Source of the DNA: Candidatus Binatia bacterium
Lineage (GTDB): Bacteria > Desulfobacterota > Binatia > UBA9968 > JAJDTQ01
DNA length: 35,177 bases
Assembly: GCA_022824205.1 (NCBI GenBank)
Contig: JAJEAI010000133.1
Location: forward strand, 1-35,177
Direction of reading: 5' to 3'
The notes below the pieces were generated by a model. That model made no database searches and was not told where the DNA came from. It saw only the letters and a list, made by a program, of their open reading frames with translations. Numbering within the stretch: position 1 is the first letter of the stretch; every line of letters starts with the position of its first letter. Below, piece after piece: positions 1 to 8,890 of this stretch. A program made the position numbers and the translations under genes.

Positions 1-66
1 CGCTTCCGCGGGAATGACTCGTTGGGGGTGTAGCGGGATTCCGTAACACTACCGTAACACTACCAT
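1..66. repeat. Partial copy of a dispersed inverted-repeat element
   Basis: Bases 1-48 read as the reverse complement of 26329-26380, with only a few differences around a short C run and in the arm. The shared part includes an arm ending in GCGGGAATGAC followed by a tail GTGTAGCGGGATTCCGTAAC. An 11-base unit CCGTAACACTA follows twice in tandem (41-62). The element is cut by the window edge, so its other arm is not visible. It is probably a small non-coding palindromic repeat (REP or MITE class). Confidence 0.6.
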
Positions 67-152
67 ATCAATGACGATTCGGGAGGCCATTGCCTCATGA
101 GCTTCGACAAAGCGGCATAACCCAGGATGTTGGAATCCGAACAGGAGGACCC

Positions 153-638
153 ATGCCGGACCTGACGACCCTCGGACGTACGGTGGGCGAATTGCTCAAG
201 GAGCGGAACGAGACGGTGGCGGTGGCCGAATCGTCCACCGGCGGTCTGATCTCCGCGGCGCTGCTGTCGCTCCCCGGGGCGTCCGCCTACTTCGTCGGCG
301 GGGGCGTCATCTACACGCGTCACGCGCGCGCGGGGCTGTTGATGATGCCCGCCGACCAGGTGACCGTGCGTGGCAGCACCGAGCCCTACGCGCTGGACTG
401 CGCCCGACTCATCCGGGAGCGGCTCGGCACCACCTGGGGCCTGGCCGAGAGCGGCGCCACCGGCCCCGCGGGAAATCGCTACGGCGACGCCGCGGGACAC
501 AGTTGCATGGCCATCGTCGGTCCCGTGGAAAAGGCGATCACCGTCGAGACCGGCCGGCCCGACCGGGAAGCCAACATGTGGGCGTTCACCGAGGCCGCGC
601 TGGGACTGCTGGAGGAAGCGCTCCGGACGGGGCGCTAG
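153..638 (+). CDS. CinA C-terminal family protein (nicotinamide-nucleotide amidohydrolase-like)
   Basis: This 161-residue protein matches the stand-alone C-terminal domain of CinA. In that family the domain deamidates nicotinamide mononucleotide to the nicotinate form in pyridine-nucleotide recycling. The visible signatures are AESSTGG near residue 24, GASAYFVGGGVIY near 45-57, and SGATGPAGNRYGDAAGH near 108-124, matching the family's AES-TGG and TG-GP blocks. The usual AESCTGG has Ser in place of Cys here. The N-terminal molybdopterin-binding-like domain of full-length CinA is absent, which is common. I chose the ATG at 153 because AGGAGG lies five bases upstream; a TTG at 90 would add 21 residues with no family similarity. 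The next gene follows after 67 bases in the same direction. Confidence 0.85.
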   Translation: MPDLTTLGRTVGELLKERNETVAVAESSTGGLISAALLSLPGASAYFVGGGVIYTRHARAGLLMMPADQVTVRGSTEPYALDCARLIRERLGTTWGLAESGATGPAGNRYGDAAGHSCMAIVGPVEKAITVETGRPDREANMWAFTEAALGLLEEALRTGR

Positions 639-705
639 CGGCCGTCCCGAACCGCCCGCGTCCGGTAGGCCGGGTGGTTCCCTGGATGGCATCGGAAGGG
701 AGACC

Positions 706-2031
706 ATGAGTTCCGTAGACGATCTCAAGGCCGAGGCCTGCCGCGTCATCGATGCGCGCCGGCAGGAGATCATCGACCTCGGCGAAGCTATCCTGAGGCA
801 GCCGGAAACGGGCTTCAACGAGGTCAAGACCGCCGAACTCATCGCCGACCGGCTCCAGGCTCTCGGTCTGGAGCCAAGACGAGGTCTGGCCGTTACCGGC
901 GTCAAGGGCCGCAAGGACTGCGTCCGTCCCGGCCCGGCGCTGGCCATCCTCGGAGAGCTGGACTCGCTCAAGGTGTTCGACCACCCCCATGCCGACCCGG
1001 TCACCGGCGCGGCCCACGCCTGCGGCCACAACGCGCAGGTGGCGGGCATGGTGGGTGCGGCCATGGGCTTGCTGTCCGCCAATGTCTTGCCCGAGCTCAC
1101 CGGCGCGCTGGTCTTCTTCGCGGTGCCGGCGGAGGAGATGATCGACGTGGACGAGCGCCTGGAACGCAAGGCGCGGAACGAGATCGAGTTTCTCGCGGGC
1201 AAGGCGGAACTGATCCGGCTGGGCCATTTCGACGACGTGGATCTGGCGATGATGTTCCACACCAAGACCGACACCCTCGCTTCCCACGTGGCCGGCTCGT
1301 CCAACGGCGCGCTCATCAAGAAGATCCGCTTCATCGGCAAGGCGGCCCACGCCGGCGGCAGCCCCCAGACCGGCATCAATGCCCTTAACGCCGCTTCCCT
1401 GGCCATGACCGCCATCGCCTACCAGCGCGAAACCTTCTACGACGACGACACCATCCGCATCCACCCCATCATCACGAAGGGCGGCGAGGCGGTGAGCGCG
1501 GTACCGGCGGAGGTGAAGATCGAGACCTTCATCCGCGGCAAGACCGTCGAAGGCATCGTCGACGCCAACCGCAAGGTGGACAACGCCATCCGGGGCGCGG
1601 CCATGGCGGTGGGCGCGTCGGTGGAGATCGTGACGGTGCCGGGCTACCTGCCCCAGACCAACGACGAGACCATGGCGCGGCTCTGGGGCGACAACGCCGC
1701 GCGGCTCTTCGGTCCCGGCGGCTTCAAGCTCACAACGGAGCATCGCACCAGCAGCACCGACTTCGGCGACGTCTCCCACATCATGCCGGCCGTGCATCCC
1801 TACGTGGCCGGCGCCTCCGGGGGCGGGCACACCAACAACTACCTGCTGGCGGACAAGGACTCCGTCTACGTGAAGTCGGCCAAGCTCCTGGCCATGACCG
1901 CCATCGACCTGTTGCACGACGGCGCCGCGGCGGCTCGTGGAATCATCGGGGCGGCGAAGCCGCGCATGACCCGACAGGAGTACCTGGATTTCCAGCGCAA
2001 GCTCGACGCCACGGAGGTGTTTCGGCCGTGA
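706..2031 (+). CDS. M20 family metallo-amidohydrolase (AbgB-like)
   Basis: This 441-residue cytoplasmic hydrolase belongs to the M20 zinc peptidase/amidohydrolase family, whose members cleave amide bonds in N-acyl amino acids, aminobenzoyl-glutamate or similar conjugates. The metal and catalytic blocks are visible: HACGHN near residue 104, the glutamate pair in VPAEE near 142, a metal-ligand MMFHTK near 185, and HAGGSPQTGINALNAA in the dimerisation lid near 215. The C-terminal GGGHTNN near 375 carries the last metal-ligand histidine. The start is the ATG at 706, preceded by GGAAGGGAG. The exact substrate cannot be told from sequence; AbgB/IAA-hydrolase-like is the best guess. It sits downstream of the CinA-type gene and may be co-transcribed with it. 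Confidence 0.85.
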   Translation: MSSVDDLKAEACRVIDARRQEIIDLGEAILRQPETGFNEVKTAELIADRLQALGLEPRRGLAVTGVKGRKDCVRPGPALAILGELDSLKVFDHPHADPVTGAAHACGHNAQVAGMVGAAMGLLSANVLPELTGALVFFAVPAEEMIDVDERLERKARNEIEFLAGKAELIRLGHFDDVDLAMMFHTKTDTLASHVAGSSNGALIKKIRFIGKAAHAGGSPQTGINALNAASLAMTAIAYQRETFYDDDTIRIHPIITKGGEAVSAVPAEVKIETFIRGKTVEGIVDANRKVDNAIRGAAMAVGASVEIVTVPGYLPQTNDETMARLWGDNAARLFGPGGFKLTTEHRTSSTDFGDVSHIMPAVHPYVAGASGGGHTNNYLLADKDSVYVKSAKLLAMTAIDLLHDGAAAARGIIGAAKPRMTRQEYLDFQRKLDATEVFRP

Positions 2032-2196
2032 CGGCGGTCCCCCGAGGGTGGGGTGGGAGCTTCGAGAGACGGCGGCGTGTTCCTGTGGTACAAACACGAC
2101 AGGTATGGGCAGCCGCCCAGCGTTCGTACAGCAGCGATGCTTGTACCGTACAATCGGGACATCCGACCCCTGGGGACGGAGCAAAGGAGTCGCTCG

Positions 2197-2955
2197 ATGC
2201 GTAAGCCGCCGTACCTCGACAACCTTGGGAACATGCTATGCGCCCTTGCGTTCTTGGGCCTGATCCCGTTGCTCGCCGCCACCGCCGAAGCGCAGAGCGG
2301 ACTCTACCTGGCCGCGGACTTGGGGATGGCGCGTGGCTCGACGTCGGACTTCAGCTCGGAGGTCAGCGGCGGTGACATCGACTTCGGCTCGGGCCTCGGG
2401 TACAGCCTGGCGGTCGGCCTGGGTTGGCAAGGGCTGCGTCTCGAGGGCGAGGCCACCTGGCGTCGCACGGACGTGGACGGCATCGACTACGACCGGCTCA
2501 ACCTTGAGGGTCTGGGAGACCTGGAAGACCGGGTCCGCAGGCGCGTCAACGACAACCTCAGCGTGAAGGGCAACCGCACCACCGTGGGCCTCATGGCCAA
2601 CGCCTGGTACGACCTCGACCTGGGCCTGGGCCTGACGCCGTACGCCGGCGGCGGCCTGGGCGTCAACTACGTCCGCTATGACATCGATCTGCCGGTGGAA
2701 TTGCCGACCATCCCGGGTCTTCCCGCCAGCGCCTCCCGCGCGCTCAATGAATTCGGGGTCGGTGACGGCGACTGGGTGCTCGCCTACCAGCTCGGTTTGG
2801 GGTTGGGGTACCGGTTGCTGGACTCCATGGTCCTGCACCTGGGTTACCGGTATATGGGTACCGGGGACCCCAGGCTCCGATGGGACGACGGAGCCAAGGT
2901 CAAATCGGAACTCGAGAACCACGTCTTCCGGGCCGGCGTCCGCATCGGTTTCTGA
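2197..2955 (+). CDS. Outer-membrane beta-barrel protein
   Basis: This 252-residue protein begins with a typical Sec signal peptide (hydrophobic core CALAFLGLIPLLAATAEA, predicted cleavage at AEA|QS near residue 33). The mature part has alternating amphipathic strands rich in Gly, aromatic and Asp residues, such as GLYLAADLGMARG, YSLAVGLGWQ, LRLEGEATWRR, PYAGGGLGVNYVRYDI and LGLGYRLLD. It ends HVFRAGVRIGF, with the terminal aromatic expected of a BAM substrate. This matches small OmpA/OprF-like or outer_membrane_beta-barrel families of eight strands. The start is the ATG at 2197, with AAAGGAG seven bases upstream; upstream in-frame codons add a non-hydrophobic extension. The role is unknown: a structural protein, adhesin or small porin are all possible. 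Confidence 0.8.
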   Translation: MRKPPYLDNLGNMLCALAFLGLIPLLAATAEAQSGLYLAADLGMARGSTSDFSSEVSGGDIDFGSGLGYSLAVGLGWQGLRLEGEATWRRTDVDGIDYDRLNLEGLGDLEDRVRRRVNDNLSVKGNRTTVGLMANAWYDLDLGLGLTPYAGGGLGVNYVRYDIDLPVELPTIPGLPASASRALNEFGVGDGDWVLAYQLGLGLGYRLLDSMVLHLGYRYMGTGDPRLRWDDGAKVKSELENHVFRAGVRIGF

Positions 2956-3096
2956 CCTTGAAGACCATGGGCGCCGGCAGCAGCGCCGCCGCTCTTGTCG
3001 AAGAGCAGGGGTAGCCGAGCCTGCGCCATGGCATGAACAGGAGCCGGAGGGTCGGGAGAACGCCCGTCATGCCGAGCGCTCTCGATCCCGCAATGG

Positions 3097-4380
3097 TCAA
3101 CTCGACAAGGCCGTGGCTACCGATCTGGCAATTTCGAAAAGGCGATGATCCCGGCAGCGGTGGCCCACCAGTTGCAGCCCCACCGGCAGCCCGGAAGGGC
3201 CCTTGAAGAGCGGCAGCGTCACGCACGGCACGTGGGTCCACGTCGCGAGGATGTTGAACGCCGTGTCGCCGGTGTTGTCGAGACCCACCGGCGCCTCCCC
3301 CGTGGCGCTGGGCGTGAGCAACACGTCGAAATCCCTCAGCGCCTCGTCCAGCCAGGCCCGGCACGCCACCATGACCCGCTCTCCTTCCCGGTACTCCTCG
3401 TAGGACACCACGGGCCAGTCCTTCATCTTCCCTTGCTGGAATTCGCTCAAAAGGTCGAAGTGGTGCGTGCGCTCCCACGTCAGCGCGCGCGAGATCTCGT
3501 AGTCGCTGACCCGCCGGCCCATGGGCTCGAACTCCGCGAAGGGTCCACCCAGGTCGAGGTCCGATACCGCGGCGCCCGCCTTGGCGAGATCGGCGGCGGC
3601 GTCTTCCACCAGCACCTTGGTGTAGTCCAGCGCCTTGTCCCACAGGGGCGTGCGGCACAGGCCCACGCGCAGGTCCTTCAGCGAGACCGGACTCAATGGC
3701 AGCACCGGCTCGCCCGTCACGGCCGCGCGGAACAGCGGCAGGTCCTCCACCGCCCGGCCGAACAGCCCCACCGTGTCGAAGGAGCCCGTGTTCTCCTTGA
3801 CCCCCTCGTTGCTGATCTCGCCGTAGGTGGGCTTGTAGGCCACGCAGCCGCAGTACGAAGCGGGGCGGATCACCGACCCCAGCGTCTGCGTGCCGAAGCC
3901 CATGAAGGCCATGAAATCCCCCACCGCCGCGGCCGAGCCGCTGGAGGAGCCCCCGGGCGTGTGCGTGGGATCGTGGGGGTTCCTGGTCTTGCCCGGATGG
4001 CGGCTGGCGAACTCGGTGGTCACGGTCTTGCCCAGGAGCACGCCGCCCGCGGCGCGGGTGAGCGCCACGCACGCGGCGTCCGCCCGGGGCCGGAAACCCT
4101 CCCAGATGGGCGAGCCGTAGCCCGTGGGCATGTCCGCGGTGTCCATGATGTCCTTGACCGCGAACGGAAGCCCGTGCACGGCCCCCCGGCCCGAGGCGCG
4201 GTCGCGCTCCCGCGCCTGCGCCAGCGTGTAGTCCGGGTCCAGGTGCATCCACGCCTCCACCTCCGGCTCCCGCTCCTCGATGCGCTCCAGGCACGCGCGG
4301 GTCAGCTCCTCCGACGTGACTTCTCCCTTGGCGACGCGCGCCACCGCTTCACTGGCCGAAAGTCTGCATAGTTCGTTCAT
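3097..4380 (-). CDS. Amidase signature family enzyme
   Basis: This 427-residue enzyme is of the amidase signature family, which hydrolyses C-N amide bonds (relatives include GatA, aryl-acylamidases and AtzF). The Ser-cisSer-Lys triad is visible: Lys76 in GLPFAVKD, Ser145 in TPGGSSSGSAAAV, and nucleophile Ser169 in GTQTLGSVIRPASYCG. The spacing between the two serines (24) equals that in GatA. No gatB or gatC lies beside it, so it is probably a stand-alone catabolic amidase rather than part of the tRNA amidotransferase. The start is the ATG at 4380, with CGGAGGA upstream on the minus strand; the frame stays open much further upstream, into the VOC gene region, but that part reads as non-coding. 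It is divergent from the VOC gene, with 120 bases between. Confidence 0.88.
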   Translation of the reverse strand: MNELCRLSASEAVARVAKGEVTSEELTRACLERIEEREPEVEAWMHLDPDYTLAQARERDRASGRGAVHGLPFAVKDIMDTADMPTGYGSPIWEGFRPRADAACVALTRAAGGVLLGKTVTTEFASRHPGKTRNPHDPTHTPGGSSSGSAAAVGDFMAFMGFGTQTLGSVIRPASYCGCVAYKPTYGEISNEGVKENTGSFDTVGLFGRAVEDLPLFRAAVTGEPVLPLSPVSLKDLRVGLCRTPLWDKALDYTKVLVEDAAADLAKAGAAVSDLDLGGPFAEFEPMGRRVSDYEISRALTWERTHHFDLLSEFQQGKMKDWPVVSYEEYREGERVMVACRAWLDEALRDFDVLLTPSATGEAPVGLDNTGDTAFNILATWTHVPCVTLPLFKGPSGLPVGLQLVGHRCRDHRLFEIARSVATALSS

Positions 4381-4500
4381 CGGTGGTATCCTCCGGGTGT
4401 TGTCGTGTGACGGTTGAGGGTAGAAACTCCCGCATAACACGTTTGCCGGCGCGTTTCGATTGAGCGGGCCACGAGGCCCTACAGGAACAGGAGGCAGGAC

Positions 4501-4923
4501 ATGGTCAAGACCAAGGGACTCTATCACAGCGGCATCCCCGTCAACGACATCGACCGGGCGGTCGCCTTCTACCGCGACATGCTCGGCATGGAGGTGGCCA
4601 CCGTCGCCCGCGACGACCTCCGGGGACTCGGCCGCGCCGACATGCGCTCCGGCAAGAGCATCGTGGTGCTGTTCCAGCGCCCGAACCCCATCGACCGGGA
4701 CGCCCTCGCGGAGGACGGCGTCACCCACCAGGCCTTCTACGTGGACGGCGACGACTTCGAAACCGCCGAGGAACGCATGCGCGAGGCCGGCGTGCGCATC
4801 CACGAGGTGCCGGTGGTGGAACGCCGTTCCGGCCGTGGCTTCTACTTCTTCGACCCCGACGGCAACCTGCTGCAGCTCTATGCGCCGCCGAAGCGGAAGG
4901 GTGAGGGTGGAGGAACGGCATGA
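4501..4923 (+). CDS. VOC family (glyoxalase/dioxygenase-fold) protein
   Basis: This 140-residue protein has a single vicinal-oxygen-chelate domain. It shows GLYHSGIPVNDIDRAVAFYR at the N-terminus, THQAFYVDGDDFE in the middle and FYFFDPDGNLLQLYAP at the C-terminus. These are the paired beta-alpha-beta-beta-beta units of the fold, with probable metal ligands His9 and His76 and a Glu/Gln position in the last strand. Such proteins act as lyases, dioxygenases, isomerases or antibiotic-binding proteins; the substrate cannot be assigned. AGGAGG stands just before the start. The stop codon overlaps the next gene's start (ATGA), so the following antitoxin gene is translationally coupled to it. Confidence 0.82.
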   Translation: MVKTKGLYHSGIPVNDIDRAVAFYRDMLGMEVATVARDDLRGLGRADMRSGKSIVVLFQRPNPIDRDALAEDGVTHQAFYVDGDDFETAEERMREAGVRIHEVPVVERRSGRGFYFFDPDGNLLQLYAPPKRKGEGGGTA

Positions 4924-5147
4924 AGACGATTGGAGCAACGGAGTTCAGACGGCGATGTTTGGCACTCTTCGACAATCTTGACGCGGAGGGATTGGTCATC
5001 ACCAAGCGTGGCAAACCGGTGGCGCAGGTGATTCCTTACGGCCAGCCATGTACTGACCTTATCGGCAGCTTGCGACACAAGATTAGGGTCCGCGGAGATA
5101 TCCTTACGACGGGTTCCTGGAGCGCAGATGCTGAGTCCCAAGTGTGA
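4920..5147 (+). CDS. Phd/YefM-type antitoxin, no partner toxin found
   Basis: This 75-residue protein begins with the Phd/YefM DNA-binding fold: MKTIGATEFRRRCLALFDNL, then LVITKRGKPVAQVIPYG. The second half, ending GDILTTGSWSADAES, matches the toxin-binding tail seen in Phd antitoxins paired with PIN-domain VapC toxins (typically GDI...). Such proteins dimerise, repress their own operon and neutralise the toxin. Here no toxin gene follows: 5148-5278 holds no coding sequence and the next gene is a helicase. It overlaps the VOC stop by four bases, so it no longer has an obvious promoter of its own. I infer that the toxin gene was lost when the defence island at 5148-22704 arrived; alternatively it is a solitary antitoxin. 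Confidence 0.75.
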   Translation: MKTIGATEFRRRCLALFDNLDAEGLVITKRGKPVAQVIPYGQPCTDLIGSLRHKIRVRGDILTTGSWSADAESQV

Positions 5148-5231
5148 GATTCACGTTTGGTTAGGGCCGCTGTAGGTGTGTCATTGCCTCGACTATAGCG
5201 TCCGATATATGACGAATTAGATTGCACGCGA

Positions 5232-5260
5232 GGTGGGTTCATGATACGGTGCCCTATAAT
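5232..5260 (+). promoter_or_regulatory. Candidate promoter of the defence array (TATAAT box)
   Basis: A perfect TATAAT stands at 5255-5260, in an otherwise AT-poor genome and 19 bases before the helicase ATG. The sequence at the usual -35 distance (GGTGGG, 5232-5237) is a poor match, so the promoter may be weak or need an activator. Transcription would start near 5267, giving a very short leader. The first gene's own product carries an N-terminal HTH, so self-regulation here is plausible but not shown. Confidence 0.4.
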
Positions 5261-5278
5261 CATCGAGGCCACAATCTT

Positions 5279-8200
5279 ATGTCGCGTATCATGTCTCCCG
5301 ACCTGGTCGAGGACCTCCCGCAGCGAATCAGGCGCCTGCGGGGTGCCAAAGGCCTCACCCAGACGCGATTTGCGGAGCTTGTTGGCGTCTCCTATGTGAC
5401 CGTCAATCGTTGGGAGAACGGACAGTCCCGTCCCAACAAGCTGGCATGGCGGCGAATTGCCGAGATAGAGACGCCGCCGCTTCACGTGATGGAAGAGGCC
5501 GGCGAATATGATACCGGTCGCAAGAATTCCCCCAGTCTGGACTTCTCGGCCGATCCGGACGCCGTCTCAGCCGTGGCCGAAGCGCATCGCCTTGCTTACG
5601 GCCATCTCTTCAACCCGGCTTTCGCGACCGAAACGTCGCTGATCGACCCACTCCCCCACCAGGGAATCGCCGTCTACGAGCAGATGCTCCGACAGGCCCC
5701 CCTGCGGTTCCTGCTCGCCGACGACGCGGGGGCGGGCAAGACGATCATGACGGGACTGTACGTGCGCGAGATGCTTTTCCGGCGCTTGATTCGTCGCGTG
5801 CTCATCGTGCCGCCGGCTGGTCTCGTGGGGAACTGGGAACGGGAACTACGCACGCTGTTCCGGCTGCCGTTCCGGATCGTCAGCGGCGCCGATGCGCGGG
5901 GCGGCAACCCGTTTCTGGGTCCCGAGAGCCACCATGTCATCGTCAGTGTCGACACCTTGGCGGGGGAAAGACTGTTCGCTCACCTCAAGGACTCCGCTAC
6001 ACAGCCCTACGACCTTGCAGTCTTCGACGAGGCGCACAAGCTCTCCGCGGACCGCCAACCGGATTTCCGGGTACGGAAGACGGACCGCTACAGGTTGGCC
6101 GAGGCATTGGCAGGAGCCGAGGTAGAGGATGAGCGGTGGAGACTTCCCTGGTCCGCTCAGCATCTCCTGCTCCTGACCGCAACTCCGCACATGGGCAAGG
6201 ACTACCCCTACTACTTCCTGTGGCGGTTGCTGCTTCCCGATACGCTCTCCACCAGCGATGCTTTCGATGCGTTTCCTCGTGAGGGCCGGCAAAGACACTT
6301 CATCCGCCGGACCAAGGAGGAATTGGTCCATTTTGACGGTTCTCCGCTGTATCCACAGCGCAACTGCGACACTTTGAGCTACGGATTGTCGCCCGGCGAG
6401 CAGGAACTCTACGACGAGACGACGGAGTATCTCCGCGTCCATTACAACCGGGCTCAGGCGTTGAACCGGTCCGCTGCTCGATTGGCCATGAGCGTCTTCC
6501 AACGGCGCCTTGCCAGTTCCACGTATGCCCTCATGCGGTCGTTCGAGCGTCGGGTAGAGAAGATCGAAGGCATGATCGACGACATTCGGAATGGACGGCT
6601 CACCGAGGAAACGCTCGCGCGCCTTCAACGAAACCTCGACGACCTTGAAGACGTCTTCGAGAGTCGAACCGCGGACGAGGACACGGCAGGCGAAGACCAG
6701 CAGGAGCAAAAGGAGGAGTACGAAGTCAGGGCCTTGGGTGCGACGGTCGCCGTGACTCTCAGCGAGTTGGAGGCCGAGCGTCTCAAGGTCGAGGAGTTGC
6801 TGGACAAGGCACGAAAGCTCTTTGACGCCGGCGAGGAGTCCAAGTTCGAGAAGCTGCGCGAGGTGCTCCGCGATCCGAGGTACGCCGACGAGAAGTTCAT
6901 CGTTTTCACCGAGCACCGCGACACCGCGGAATTCCTGGTGCGCCGGCTCGAAGGGCTCGGCTTCACCGGTCGGGTGGCGCTTATTCACGGCGGCCTGCCG
7001 TATCAGGAACGGGAGCGCCAGGTCGAGTTCTTCCGCAGATCGGCAGCCGACGGCGGAGCCAGCTATCTGGTGGCCACGGATGCGGCGGGCGAAGGGATCA
7101 ACCTCCAGTTCTGCTGGCTCATGGTGAACTACGACATCCCGTGGAACCCGGCACGGCTCGAGCAACGGATGGGCCGCATTCATCGTTACGGCCAGAGGCA
7201 TGATCCGGTGGTAATCGTCAATCTGGTGGCGGGGACCACGCGCGAGGGAAGGGTGCTGAAGACGCTGCTGGACAAGCTTGAGGCGATGCGCCGGCAGCTT
7301 CAGTCCGACAAGGTGTTCGACGTAGTGGGCCGCCTGTTCGAGGGCGTGTCCATGAAGGAGTATCTTGAGCAGGCTGTCACGGAGGGCGCGGAGACCGTTG
7401 TCCAGCGGTTGGAAGGACATCTGACGGAGGAGCAGGTCCGGGCTCTGGAGGAAAGGGAACGCGTGCTGTTCGGGCAGGGCGGGGACGTGCGTGGTCGGCT
7501 CGACGCCCTCAACAATGAGGCAGAGCAGGAGAACTACCGGCGGCTTCTGCCCGGTTATGTACGCCGTTTCGTGGAAAAGGCCGCGCCGTTGCTCGACCTG
7601 CGTATGGAGGGCGACCAGGAAACGACGTTCGCCTTCGTTCCCCGCCGTCCCGGCGCTGGCGACGCCCTGCTGACCGCCCTTGAAGGTTATTCGGAAGACG
7701 CACGACAGCGGCTCACGATCTACAAGCCGGCGAGCCGGGAAGACGCCGTTTGGCTGCACCCCGGCGAACCATTGTTCGATGCCCTGTCGGCCGCGGTCCA
7801 GGGTCGTTTCGGGCGGGACGGTCTTCGAGGCGCCGTGTTCACCGACCCGTATGCGACTGAGCCGTACCTCTTCCACGTGGCACGGGTAACGGTCGAACAG
7901 CACGAACAGTTGGATCGCGAACCCGATCTGATGGATGTCTTCGAGAACGGAGAGTCTGCACCGAAGACACTCGAATCGCGGCTTGTCGGCCTGCGCCAAT
8001 CAAGCGACGGTGCCGTGGAAGAGTGCCCGGTCGAACATCTCCTGCTTCTCAGAGGAGCCCAGGATTTCGCGCCGAGCCGGGTGCCGCTCGCCACCCTGGC
8101 GCGGGGCATGGTCAACGAGGCTGTCACGTATGCTCGCGAGGTTGTGCTGGATGGTCTCGCGCAGTCGCACCGACAGCGGCGGATCGAAGACCTTCCCGCG

Positions 8201-8869
8201 CGCGTCGACTTCATCAAGCGCGGCTTCGATTTCCGGGCAGCCGAGCTTACCGCCGCCCGTCGGCGCCTGGGCGAGAAGGCGCGCGCAGGCGATCGGCATG
8301 CCAATGCCGAGCTTGTGAGAGTCAAGGAACGGCAACGGAGTCTGACAGCACACCGCAACCGCACCCTGAGCGCGTTGGAGTCCGAACCGGACCTCATCCA
8401 GGCCGGCGAGGTCGAGTTTTTGGCCCATGCTCTAGTGGTGCCTGCTCAGGATTCCGCCGAGACGGAGCGTTACGACGCCGACGTGGAAGCCGTCGCAATG
8501 CAGGTGGCCACCGTATATGAGGAGCGTTTCGGCGCCCAGGTAGCGGACGTTTCCAAGCCTGAACTCGCACGTCGCGCCGGCCTGTCGGATTGGCCGGGTT
8601 TCGATCTAAGGTCCCGTCGCCCTGAGGAAGAGCGAGCCATCGAAGTGAAGGGAAGGGCTCGTACCGGCAGCGTTGAGATGCAGGAAAACGAGTGGGCCAG
8701 GGCGTGCAATCTTCGTGACCGGTATTGGCTCTACGTGGTCTTCGACTGCGCCACGCCCAATCCGCGGCTTGTAAGGGTGCGTGATCCGTTTGCGAAGCTG
8801 CTGGTCAAGGGGCGGCGGTCACTAGCGTTTACCATCACAGCGGGGGCGGTGTTGGAGGCGGCGGAGTAA
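5279..8869 (+). CDS. HTH - SNF2-type helicase - DUF3883 fusion (Hma-like helicase)
   Basis: This 1196-residue protein joins three parts. Residues 11-65 form a Cro/XRE helix-turn-helix (LTQTRFAELVGVSYVTVNRW). Residues about 130-700 are an SNF2/SF2 helicase: motif I DDAGAGKT near 150, motif II FDEAHK near 248, motif III LLTATPH near 298, and motif VI RLEQRMGRIHRYGQ near 627. A charged coiled stretch lies near 420-530. Residues about 1090-1190 resemble DUF3883, a PD-(D/E)XK-like fold, with GFDLRSR then IEVKGRA giving the D...ExK pattern of a possible nuclease. I chose the ATG at 5279; ATG 5291 and TTG 5222 are alternatives. Relatives sit beside DUF1156 methylases and DUF499 ATPases, both found later in this island. 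DrmD of DISARM is a related helicase, but drmA, drmB and drmC are absent. Confidence 0.85.
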   Translation: MSRIMSPDLVEDLPQRIRRLRGAKGLTQTRFAELVGVSYVTVNRWENGQSRPNKLAWRRIAEIETPPLHVMEEAGEYDTGRKNSPSLDFSADPDAVSAVAEAHRLAYGHLFNPAFATETSLIDPLPHQGIAVYEQMLRQAPLRFLLADDAGAGKTIMTGLYVREMLFRRLIRRVLIVPPAGLVGNWERELRTLFRLPFRIVSGADARGGNPFLGPESHHVIVSVDTLAGERLFAHLKDSATQPYDLAVFDEAHKLSADRQPDFRVRKTDRYRLAEALAGAEVEDERWRLPWSAQHLLLLTATPHMGKDYPYYFLWRLLLPDTLSTSDAFDAFPREGRQRHFIRRTKEELVHFDGSPLYPQRNCDTLSYGLSPGEQELYDETTEYLRVHYNRAQALNRSAARLAMSVFQRRLASSTYALMRSFERRVEKIEGMIDDIRNGRLTEETLARLQRNLDDLEDVFESRTADEDTAGEDQQEQKEEYEVRALGATVAVTLSELEAERLKVEELLDKARKLFDAGEESKFEKLREVLRDPRYADEKFIVFTEHRDTAEFLVRRLEGLGFTGRVALIHGGLPYQERERQVEFFRRSAADGGASYLVATDAAGEGINLQFCWLMVNYDIPWNPARLEQRMGRIHRYGQRHDPVVIVNLVAGTTREGRVLKTLLDKLEAMRRQLQSDKVFDVVGRLFEGVSMKEYLEQAVTEGAETVVQRLEGHLTEEQVRALEERERVLFGQGGDVRGRLDALNNEAEQENYRRLLPGYVRRFVEKAAPLLDLRMEGDQETTFAFVPRRPGAGDALLTALEGYSEDARQRLTIYKPASREDAVWLHPGEPLFDALSAAVQGRFGRDGLRGAVFTDPYATEPYLFHVARVTVEQHEQLDREPDLMDVFENGESAPKTLESRLVGLRQSSDGAVEECPVEHLLLLRGAQDFAPSRVPLATLARGMVNEAVTYAREVVLDGLAQSHRQRRIEDLPARVDFIKRGFDFRAAELTAARRRLGEKARAGDRHANAELVRVKERQRSLTAHRNRTLSALESEPDLIQAGEVEFLAHALVVPAQDSAETERYDADVEAVAMQVATVYEERFGAQVADVSKPELARRAGLSDWPGFDLRSRRPEEERAIEVKGRARTGSVEMQENEWARACNLRDRYWLYVVFDCATPNPRLVRVRDPFAKLLVKGRRSLAFTITAGAVLEAAE

Positions 8870-8890
8870 GGCTATGGGGAGGTAGCCACT

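Noticed and set aside
2149-2154. TACAAT as a -10 box for the outer-membrane protein gene
   Set aside because: No acceptable -35 at proper spacing; too weak to list as a promoter.
5148-5278. Possible tRNA or attachment site at the island's left edge
   Set aside because: No cloverleaf-like sequence, no integrase gene and no direct repeat shared with 22705-22768 was found by eye.
5279-8869. Classification of the helicase as DISARM DrmD
   Set aside because: No drmA, drmB or drmC is present; the methylase and ATPase are of DUF1156 and DUF499 type, which fits an Hma-like locus better.
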